DNA of 40,719 bases. Origin: an uncultured Rubrobacteraceae bacterium (GTDB taxonomy: Bacteria; Actinomycetota; Rubrobacteria; Rubrobacterales; Rubrobacteraceae). Below the pieces are notes generated by a model. That model was not told the origin of the DNA, ran no database searches, and saw nothing but the letters and a program-made list of their open reading frames with translations. This document shows positions 1-7,574 of the stretch, piece after piece. How positions within the stretch are numbered: the first letter of the stretch is position 1; every line of letters starts with the position of its first letter. Where the stretch lies: positions 1 to 40,719 of the forward strand of contig CADCVG010000034.1 of the NCBI GenBank assembly GCA_902806075.1, given 5' to 3'. The position numbers were made by a program, and so were the translations under genes.

Positions 1-50
1 GCTGCTGCTGCTCCACAGGGTCAGTCTCTTCCGTCGATCCATCATCAGTA

Positions 51-395
51 CTATGATCCATGAGCAAGTTTCTCCTCGGCCTTGTCCACTACCGCAAGCA
101 AGTCCTGCAGAGAGACCTCGTTAATATTGTTTGAGTATCCGTTGGTGCTGATAGTCGCCTTAAGCCTGCCAGCCATACATAGCTCTACCCAGAAGACGCC
201 CTTCTTCTTCTTGTATTCGGGTGGAACCTCATTAGCAACGATCAGATGGGGACTCACGTGCTTTGCCTCATCCTGCAGGGTTTGTGAAGAGGCGAGCATC
301 ACCTCGGATTGGGGGCGTTGGTGACGGAGGTGGAAAGCGAGTACTTCCTGGTACATCTGCGGCTCGATAGCCATCACGATCCGTACTACAGCCAC
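51..395 (-). CDS. Small receiver-like protein, degenerate (lacks acidic pocket); paralog of 2424..2765
   Basis: ORF with GTG start after an AAGAGGAGG RBS; aligns end to end with 2424..2765 (RI..A..P.MY.E..A..L...RP...V.LA..Q.L..EA....PHLIV.N; C-terminal DLL.VV..). Confidence 0.7.
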   Translation of the reverse strand: MAVVRIVMAIEPQMYQEVLAFHLRHQRPQSEVMLASSQTLQDEAKHVSPHLIVANEVPPEYKKKKGVFWVELCMAGRLKATISTNGYSNNINEVSLQDLLAVVDKAEEKLAHGS

Positions 396-479
396 AAAAG
401 CGGCCTCCTCTTATCTGTACATGAACAAGGTCCATGCCAATAGAGGCACACAGAGATCGCTCAAAGGTCTAGAGCAGTT

Positions 480-507
480 ATTGTAACAAAATATACTGCC
501 GAGACAA
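480..507 (-). promoter_or_regulatory. Candidate sigma-A-like promoter for 51..395
   Basis: Minus strand TTGTCT (507-502), 16 nt, TACAAT (485-480). Confidence 0.4.
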
Positions 508-533
508 GGCAGGGAGAGACTTGATCACTGATT

Positions 534-569
534 GAGCTGGGCCCTCTAAGGCTCTGGGACGCCCAGCTC
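534..569. repeat. 9-bp perfect inverted repeat GAGCTGGGC / GCCCAGCTC in the divergent intergenic region
   Basis: 534-542 and 561-569 are exact reverse complements, 18-nt spacer. Confidence 0.6.
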
Positions 570-602
570 TACACCTTTTGGTCTTTTATCTACACCTTTT
601 GG
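568..602 (+). promoter_or_regulatory. Tandem operator candidate: two copies of TCTACACCTTTTGG at 21-bp period
   Basis: Exact 14-bp copies at 568-581 and 589-602, just upstream of a TATAGT -10-like hexamer (607-612). Confidence 0.6.
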
Positions 603-646
603 GCCATATAGTGTGGTATGGTGAGGATAAGACCCTGATGTCTGTC

Positions 647-668
647 CATAACTGGTCTTCCAGTTATG
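647..668 (+). promoter_or_regulatory. Leader hairpin upstream of the Cys-rich gene
   Basis: CATAACTGG-TCTT-CCAGTTATG, perfect 9-bp stem with 4-nt loop, followed by a purine-rich RBS and GTG at 688. Confidence 0.6.
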
Positions 669-687
669 AGAAAGGGAAAGAGATTTA

Positions 688-987
688 GTGCCTAAGGTTC
701 TAGAGCATGTCGATGCACGCTACGACATAGAAGAAATGCAGTTGGGCAAGGTCTACAAGTGGAGGCCCGAGAGCGTTTTGATCGAGTGCGAGTGTGGGCA
801 GAGCACCACCCTCACCGTCTCGGAGACTACCTGCGAGGAGTGCGGCAAGGAGCATATGGCCCTCTTACAAGAGGCTTTAGCTGAACAACGTAGTAGTAGG
901 CAGTGCCTTGGCGAAGAGGAACTCCACCCCTGGCGCTATGCTGAGGAGAGCGAAGACGAGGACGACGATCCGATCTTGTGGGTCTAA
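688..987 (+). CDS. Small zinc-ribbon-like protein (CECG...CEECG), paralog of 17937..18212
   Basis: GTG start with RBS; shares VECECG..TLT, C..CG..H and LHPWRYAE with 17937..18212. Confidence 0.75.
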   Translation: MPKVLEHVDARYDIEEMQLGKVYKWRPESVLIECECGQSTTLTVSETTCEECGKEHMALLQEALAEQRSSRQCLGEEELHPWRYAEESEDEDDDPILWV

Positions 988-991
988 GACG

Positions 992-1219
992 ATGACGCTC
1001 AGCAGGGATCACTCCTACTCTACTAGGAGCGCCTCAAAGAGGCGGGGGATAAGACCTGAGGAAGCCTCTCGCCTGTGCGAGCACGATGATCCGATCGTGG
1101 TGATACCTACCGAGACGGGCTGCCGTGCGCGCTGTCTTATCTGCCTATATGTAGGACCGGAACGCCAAAGCTTCAAAGAGGCACGCACAGCTCTACTGGG
1201 CGCAAAGCCAAGGTATTAG
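992..1219 (+). CDS. Small Cys-containing hypothetical protein (CEH...GCRARCLIC)
   Basis: ATG at 992 within the longer listed ORF (908..1219); Cys/His pattern suggests metal binding. Confidence 0.45.
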   Translation: MTLSRDHSYSTRSASKRRGIRPEEASRLCEHDDPIVVIPTETGCRARCLICLYVGPERQSFKEARTALLGAKPRY

Positions 1220-1264
1220 AGAGAGCCTCCTGGTGTCCGTCCATAGGTGGGGAAAGGGAAGGCT

Positions 1265-1501
1265 ATGCAAGAGAACCAAAGAGTGAGCGACATGGCGGAC
1301 GAGGTTCTGTTGCGCCAAGCGGCAGCCCGCGTAGAACGTACTGGAGAACTGTTCGAAGTGGCACTCAAGGCCATTTTAGAAACCGAGGCCGGTCAGCAGC
1401 TTGGAGAGCTGCGCGACGGATCGCACCGCGATGAGAGGGCGAAGTGGTGGCAGGAAGACCTCCTGCGAGAAAGGGCGAGGGAGCGTGGCCGTCCTCACTA
1501 A
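1265..1501 (+). CDS. Small helical hypothetical protein
   Basis: ATG after GGAAAGGGAAGG; charged helical sequence. Confidence 0.5.
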   Translation: MQENQRVSDMADEVLLRQAAARVERTGELFEVALKAILETEAGQQLGELRDGSHRDERAKWWQEDLLRERARERGRPH

Positions 1502-1708
1502 ACAGGACTCGAACAAGTCAGGAGAGAACTCTACACCGGAAGCCAGGTTTACGAGAAGACGTGCTCTCGGAAGTTGGGTGAATAGCGGCACTTTACCCTT
1601 TATACTGCATAATAAGGTGTAGCCAAGCTCCGATGCCTGGCGTATTTTAGAAAGGATATACCGCTGCAAGAAGAAGAAGGGCGCAAGACGAACCGACCAC
1701 CTATCAGG

Positions 1709-2389
1709 GTGCTCTTGGCCGACGACCACACCTTGTTCCGCCGCGGGCTCGCTGGGCTTCTCTCCTCATACGGGGGCCTGCAGATCGTTGGCGAGGTGCC
1801 AAATGACGGAGATGCCTTGGCCTTTGCCCAAGAAGAGAAGCCCGACGTGGTCATCATGCAGGTGCAGATGCCCTTCGAGAGAGCCAGGGAGTCTCTGCTC
1901 AAGATGAGCGAGATCTCGCCTCCGCCCAAGGTGGTCTTAGTGACCATGTTCGAGGAGCCGCGTTACGTACGCGAACTTATGAGTCTTGGGGCTAGCGCCT
2001 ACCTGCTAAAGAGTGTCTCCATCGAACACCTAACCGGCGCGGTCCGGGCGGCGGTCTTCGATCCTAAGGGACATCACATAGTTGTGGGCCTGCCCCAGGA
2101 GATAATCGGGGAGGTCGAGGGAGGGTCTGGGGGCGTGCTAACCGTCCGGGAGATGGAGATCCTGCTCCTAGTGGCGCGGGGTCTCTCCAACCTCCAGATA
2201 GCGAACGCGCTAAGCCTATCGGAGGCCACCGTAAAGCGCCACCTGGCCAACATCTACCCAAAGATGGGCGTGGCCTCAAGGAGCGAAGCTGTAAGGAAGG
2301 CCCTTTCAGAGGAGTGGATTACCATCCAAGACATCACCCACCAGGATGAGGAAGAACAAAATGACGGGGCGGCATCGTCGTCGTCCTAA
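1709..2389 (+). CDS. LuxR/NarL-type response regulator with atypical receiver (phosphoacceptor Asp replaced by Gln); true start probably upstream
   Basis: LLADDHTLFRRGL, VVIMQVQMP, T and K conserved; C-terminal LTVREMEILLLVARGLSNLQIANALSLSEATVKRHLANIYPKMGV HTH. Confidence 0.9.
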   Translation: MLLADDHTLFRRGLAGLLSSYGGLQIVGEVPNDGDALAFAQEEKPDVVIMQVQMPFERARESLLKMSEISPPPKVVLVTMFEEPRYVRELMSLGASAYLLKSVSIEHLTGAVRAAVFDPKGHHIVVGLPQEIIGEVEGGSGGVLTVREMEILLLVARGLSNLQIANALSLSEATVKRHLANIYPKMGVASRSEAVRKALSEEWITIQDITHQDEEEQNDGAASSSS

Positions 2390-2423
2390 GCCCTACCTGA
2401 TACCGGAAGAACCTCCTCAACCG

Positions 2424-2765
2424 CTAACTACTCCCGCCCAGGACCAGCCTCTGGGTCTCTTCGACCACCCCGATCAGGTCCTCGATGGCTATGTCCTGGA
2501 AAAGGCGTGTGTCTTGCCCTTCAAGGAAGACACTAGCGTTCAAGCTGTCTTGGTAGCGGATCACCACCCAGGAGGGGACGCTAACCTCCCGCACCTCCGA
2601 AGCATTATCGTTGCACACGATCAGGTGGGGACGAAACGAAGTCGCCTCCCGGTCGAGGGCTTGCGGGTTAGCGAGGCGTACGTCATCGTTGGGGCGGTCT
2701 ATCTTGAGGATGTGGGCGATCGTCTCGCGGTACATGGTGGGCGCTACGGCGACTAGTATGCGCAT
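2424..2765 (-). CDS. Small receiver-like protein, degenerate; paralog of 51..395
   Basis: See 51..395; RILVAVAPTMYRE...RPHLIVCND. Confidence 0.7.
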   Translation of the reverse strand: MRILVAVAPTMYRETIAHILKIDRPNDDVRLANPQALDREATSFRPHLIVCNDNASEVREVSVPSWVVIRYQDSLNASVFLEGQDTRLFQDIAIEDLIGVVEETQRLVLGGSS

Positions 2766-3151
2766 GTGGATCTGTGATCCCTTCCCAGTGGAACGGCCCT
2801 ATACCGACCAGTTACGCAGAGGGCCCGAAGTAGGTTGCTTGGGGCTTTTATACCTTCTTTGGACGCTCTCTAACCAACCATACGGAACCCCCGAATTTTA
2901 GTTCCGAGAAGACTTCTTAGCTGCAACCCGGTGAACGGAGGCAATCCGCTCGCCTCCTACCAACACTCTACTCCTCAATCTACCCTTCAGGAAGTTTGTC
3001 CTCGCTAGCCCTCCTCGTGCTCTCCCGGTGGTAAAGAAAGAGAGAGTATAGGAACTGGGCGTAGGCGTTGGTTATTCCCTTAGCGAGATCCCAGCCTCCT
3101 CTCCCCTCTGGACCTGCTCGACGAGCTTCTCAGAAAACAGCAGGAACTACA

Positions 3152-3217
3152 ATATAACGATCTTAACGACCAAAGACGGGACCCCCACTGAGGTTTGGTC
3201 GTTATGGTCGTTTATAT
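3152..3217. repeat. Long imperfect inverted repeat containing four AACGACC-like units
   Basis: ATATAACGATCTTAACGACCAAA (3152-3174) against reverse complement of TTTGGTCGTTATGGTCGTTTATAT (3194-3217). Confidence 0.65.
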
Positions 3218-3352
3218 CCTACTGCTAGGAGGAGGGTAAGGCAGTCTACCCACCGAACGGCAGTAAACCGTACCGTCACGAGCCGAACCAGTTTATCAAC
3301 AAAAGGCACTGCACCTCTTGCTCCAGTTGTCGACGCTGAAGTCGATAATTTA

Positions 3353-3380
3353 TTGACTTTCGCTTAATTAGATGTATACT
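3353..3380 (+). promoter_or_regulatory. Strong sigma-A-like promoter for 3400..3645
   Basis: TTGACT, 16 nt, TATACT, about 20 nt upstream of the ATG. Confidence 0.6.
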
Positions 3381-3399
3381 CTACGTATCAGATGTCATT

Positions 3400-3645
3400 A
3401 TGAAACGGAAGACAGACACTAACGAGATAGAGGTTCCCAACGGATATGAGGTGCTGGACGCTACGGCCTTGAGTCAGAGGCTTGGGCTCAAGAGAGCCAC
3501 GGTTCTGAGCTATCTGTCCCGTAGAGAGTTCGGACGTATACCGAGGCCGAACAGAAGGCTGTCTATGGGGCCGATCTGGTACGAGGTCACAGTCAAAGAA
3601 TGGGAAGACGAACAAGGAGGCAAAGATGACGAAAAAGCGCGGTAA
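3400..3645 (+). CDS. Excisionase / HTH DNA-binding protein of an integrative element
   Basis: LDATALSQRLGLKRATVLSYLSRREFGRIPRPNRR wHTH-like; overlaps the integrase reading frame. Confidence 0.6.
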   Translation: MKRKTDTNEIEVPNGYEVLDATALSQRLGLKRATVLSYLSRREFGRIPRPNRRLSMGPIWYEVTVKEWEDEQGGKDDEKAR

Positions 3646-4760
3646 CGGGGAGGGCAGCATCTCTCGCCGCAAAGACGGAACTTATATGGCCCGCTACACG
3701 GTCCAGACGGCCACAGGAGCGAAGCGCAAACCCTCTATGGGAAGATACACGAAGCGAGGTCTCGGAGAAGCTCACGAAGGCGATGGCGGACCGGGACGGC
3801 GGGCTCGTCTTCGACGCGGACAACCAGAAGCTCGGCGAGTATCTGGACCGCTGGCTCTCTGACGCGGTGCGTGGCAGCGTGAAGCCCGTTACCTTCAATA
3901 GTTATGCCCAGCTGGTACGCGTTCACATAACCCCAGCCCTGGGACGGGTGAAGTTGAACCCTCTCCCCCGCCCACCTGCAAAGGTTCTACCGCGCCAAGC
4001 TCGACACTGGGCTCTCCTCACGGACAGTACAGTACCTGCATGTGGTCCTGCACCGGGCGCTCAAGCAAGCCCTCCGGTGGGGACTGGTGCCCCGCAACGT
4101 CTCGGAAGCCGTGGACCCGCCCCGCGTGCACAGGGAAGAGATACAGCCCCTCTCCCCCGATCAGGTCCGCGCACTCCTGGAAGCGGCCCGAGAAGACCGG
4201 CTCGAAACCCTCTACATACTCGCTATCCACTGCGGCTTGAGGCAGGGTGAAATCCTGGGCCTGAAGTGGGACGACGTAGATCTTGAAGGCGGGACGCTTC
4301 AGGTGCGCCGCACTCTCGCTAGCTCGAAGAGCGGTCTGCCTATCTTCACAACCCCGAAGACAGCTAAGAGCCGCCGTAGTGTGAGGCTCACGAAGAGCGC
4401 TCTCAAAGCTCTCAGGGGACACCTAGAGCGTCAAGCTAGAGGAGATAGACCGAGCGGGCTCCCTGTGGCGAGAGAACGGCCTCATATTCGCCACAGAGAC
4501 CGGCACGCCCCTCAACCGTCACAACCTCAGTAGACGCTCTTTCAAGCCTCCCTCAAGCGCGCCGGGCTGCCGGATAAGACCCGCTTTCACGACCTGCGTC
4601 ACACGTGCGCCACGCTGCTCCTTATCAGAGGCGTCCATCCCAAGATAGTTCAGGAACTTCTGGGTCACTCCAACGTATCCATCACCCTCGACACCTACTC
4701 CCACGTCCTGCCAGGCATGGGCGACGAGGCGACCGGTGCGATAGAAGACGCCTTGAAATA
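3626..4760 (+). pseudogene. Phage-type tyrosine integrase relic with at least four frameshifts
   Basis: Pieces in successive frames: MTKKRGNGEGSISRRKDGTYMARY; KLTKAMADRDGGLVFDADNQKLGEYLDRWL; HCGLRQGEILGLKWDDVD; FHDLRHTCATLLL...LLGHSNVSITLDTYSHVLPGMG. Confidence 0.9.
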
Positions 4761-4848
4761 GCGCGTTGGTGTACTGGTTGGTGTAGTAAGGGCCGGGGCG
4801 ATCGCCGACCCTTACTGATTTACCCCACTTTTGCAGGAGTTTTGTAAG

Positions 4849-4921
4849 TGGCGAGACCGGGACTCGAACCCGGGACACCATGATTTTCAGTCATGTGCTC
4901 TACCAACTGAGCTATCTCGCC
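4849..4921 (-). tRNA. tRNA-Phe (GAA)
   Basis: Cloverleaf GGCGAGATAGCTCAGTTGGTAGAGCACATGACTGAAAATCATG...TTCGAGTCCCGGTCTCGCCA; anticodon GAA. Confidence 0.95.
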
Positions 4922-5022
4922 GTGTGGGCGACGCGTCTGAAAGAGTGCGTCAGCCACTGATTCTAGGGTACGAGACGCGGGCTATCAAGGAAGAGGGCTA
5001 TCGGGCCGCTCTTTCACCCGGC

Positions 5023-5358
5023 CTACTCCTTTGCAAAGCGGTTTAGCTCGAAGGCGGACTCGACCATCTCCTTGGGAAGGGCGCCCACTACGGCTTTGGG
5101 TTGCTCGCCGGGCTCGAAGAAAGCGATGGTCGGTATGCTGGAGATGCCAAACTGACCGGCGAGCTCGGACTCGGCGTCTACGTCCACCTTGGCGACCTTC
5201 AATGATCCCTCATATTCCTCCGCGATCTGGTCCATCACCGGCGCCACCTGGCGGCACGGGGCGCACCACGAGGCCCAGAAGTCCACCAGCACAGGTACCT
5301 CTGACTTCAGGACCTCGTCCTCGAAAGTGCTCGTCGTTACCGCTACTGGTTGTGCCAT
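5023..5358 (-). CDS. trxA: Thioredoxin
   Basis: VLVDFWASWCAPCRQVAPVMDQIAEEY; cis-Pro loop SSIPTIAFF. Confidence 0.95.
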   Translation of the reverse strand: MAQPVAVTTSTFEDEVLKSEVPVLVDFWASWCAPCRQVAPVMDQIAEEYEGSLKVAKVDVDAESELAGQFGISSIPTIAFFEPGEQPKAVVGALPKEMVESAFELNRFAKE

Positions 5359-5409
5359 CTAGTCCTCCTATAGTCTTAAACAGTTCCTCTTTATAGTATA
5401 TGTCTGGGG

Positions 5410-5601
5410 TCAAGTGTCTCGCGCTTCGAGGATGGAGACTACGAAAACAGCCGCAGAGACAATCAGCAGTACCATAGAGGGGCCGACAGCGTAGGGAGTA
5501 TGAACCCACGAGGCTGGCAAGGACCGTGTGGTCAGCCCCAGGGAGACTAAGACCCTGAGCAGCAATACAACGACGCTACGAGTCGCAGACTGTCCGCTCA
5601 C
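5410..5601 (-). CDS. Small membrane protein, hypothetical
   Basis: Short ORF with two hydrophobic segments; no homology recognised. Confidence 0.35.
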   Translation of the reverse strand: MSGQSATRSVVVLLLRVLVSLGLTTRSLPASWVHTPYAVGPSMVLLIVSAAVFVVSILEARDT

Positions 5602-5740
5602 GGCCCATCCCGGAGATAACGTTGTCTATGCTCTTGGCAGTCTCTTCCTGGTAGCTCATCTCCGTCCGGGCTCCGTGTGGCCCGAACACTAGCTTAGCAC
5701 CGAGGGCTGCAATGCAGGATAGAGGTAGCTCTGGTGTGGG

Positions 5741-5814
<74 letters not shown>

Positions 5815-6334
5815 GCGTGGGACACCCCTGGTTTCGCCCGGGGCAAAAGGAAGTTTACCAAATGCCCCGCGTCCTTCCAACCGGTCGCAGCCTACAGGCG
5901 ACATCTCCGCTTCGCATCGGGAAGATCTACCACCCACCATAACCTTCCCAGCGTCTCTGCGGGCTTCGACTTCAAACCATAACCGCGACTCGCGGAGCTC
6001 CTTCCGGAACGCCTCCGGTAGGTTTCTTTCAGGATGGCTCAGATTTTCCTGCAACTTCTGGAGCAATCCAATAAGCTTCCTGATGTGTTCCGGCGGCATC
6101 GGCTAGACAACCTCGCCCCACATTGAGGCAACTTTAACACCTGCTCTCTTTATGCGGTATGGGCTTCAAATTTGCCGAAATTCAGCGTTATCTTCTCATG
6201 CTTCCGCGCTCCCGGCATGCTACGGCACACTCATGTCCTTGCAGGGCGTCAACCCTAGAAGAAGCCGTGGAAGCAAGCAGGCCGAGAAGCAGGCGCACTT
6301 AGGATAGCGGACCCACGCCTTTCCAAGACCAGAG

Positions 6335-6368
6335 AAGGGACGCCCCCCGGGGAAAGGACGTCCCTCGT
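6335..6368 (-). terminator. Possible terminator downstream of the sortase gene
   Basis: AAGGGACG...CGTCCCT inverted repeat beyond the stop of 6397..7425; no clear U-tract. Confidence 0.35.
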
Positions 6369-6396
6369 CTCATCCTTCTCTCTTGTGATCGCTTGC

Positions 6397-7425
6397 TTAG
6401 ACTCGCACGGCCCGAACTATTAGCCGTCCTGACTCAGGTCCCGACTCCATCAGCCTTGGTCCTATGGTCCACCAGTCCTCTGGTGTCTCCGTGCACACCT
6501 GCAGCGTTACCATGTCGCTTCCCGTAGGCGCCGTAACCCACACGTCGAACGGCGTAACGGCGAAGACCTCGCTGACCTGGTAGTTGTACACCTCCCCATT
6601 TGAGTCCGTGAGGCTAACCACGTCCCCTGCCGCCATCGAAGGCAAGTCGTAGAAGATCCGGTCGCTGCCGGTCCCCGGGAAGCCGACGCGGTGGCCGGCG
6701 ATGTAGGTGTTCGAGCCCTCCACCCAGGGTGCTCCTGATACGAGTTGCGTGCCCAGCTCTAGACCCGCCTCGCCCCCAGCTACGATAGCACCGGATATAC
6801 CAAGCTTCGGTACGCTCAGGTACATCGTGGGATCGGTCGGCGCCACGGCGGCGGAAGCAAGCTCGTCTTCCGGGAGCCCTTCTTCGGTCGGAAGCTCCTC
6901 TTCGAGTGCAGGTTGTTGAGCATCCACTTCGGCCTCCAACGCGGCTTGGGCCGCCGCCGCTGCAGCCTCCTCTTCGGCGGCAGCGATCTGCTCGGCCTCT
7001 ATCCGAGCGGCCTCGGCTGCCGCTGCTGCTGCTTCTTGAGCGGCTAGTACCTCGGACGCTGCTGCTTCTTCTCGGATGGCTGCTTCTTGGGCGGTCTCGG
7101 ACTCCGCCTCCTTGGCAGCTTGCTCTCTGATTGCAGCCTCCTCGGAGACAGGCTCCGGCGCCTCGGCGGCGACGGCCGGGTTCACGACCCGCTCTATGCT
7201 CGCTCCTTCTTCGTCGCCGTCCAGAAAGCCCGCCCGCAGCGCGGTCCCTATAGGGGTCGCCCCGAGGTAGGATGAACTACTGAGCAGCACCACCCCTACT
7301 ACGGCCAGGAGGATTACCAGCCCTACTAGCACTACGAGACCCGTCCTCCGGCGCTCGCCGAGCGCTCGCCTCCTAAAGGCCCTGGTTCCCCTGTGTTGTC
7401 GGCCCTTCTTCTCCTTCAGCGCCAT
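6397..7425 (-). CDS. Membrane-anchored sortase with long Ala/Glu-rich stalk
   Basis: N-terminal TM; Ala/Glu-rich segment; TYIAGHR, TLQVCTE and RLIVRAVRV sortase catalytic motifs. Confidence 0.85.
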   Translation of the reverse strand: MALKEKKGRQHRGTRAFRRRALGERRRTGLVVLVGLVILLAVVGVVLLSSSSYLGATPIGTALRAGFLDGDEEGASIERVVNPAVAAEAPEPVSEEAAIREQAAKEAESETAQEAAIREEAAASEVLAAQEAAAAAAEAARIEAEQIAAAEEEAAAAAAQAALEAEVDAQQPALEEELPTEEGLPEDELASAAVAPTDPTMYLSVPKLGISGAIVAGGEAGLELGTQLVSGAPWVEGSNTYIAGHRVGFPGTGSDRIFYDLPSMAAGDVVSLTDSNGEVYNYQVSEVFAVTPFDVWVTAPTGSDMVTLQVCTETPEDWWTIGPRLMESGPESGRLIVRAVRV

Positions 7426-7574
7426 TCGGTAGGTCCTCCTTCATTGTTAGATGGGTCCCTACGCTACGTGGCTGGGTCCCGAATCTGCTCCTACGACAGT
7501 TTACACTCCTACGCTGTATCTGGAGAGCCGGATTTTACACCCCGGCCCTCACCCTACGCTTCTTGCCTCCACCT

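Noticed and set aside
2346-2756. 136-aa plus-strand ORF
   Set aside because: Antisense to 2424..2765, which has a paralog in the window and is the better call.
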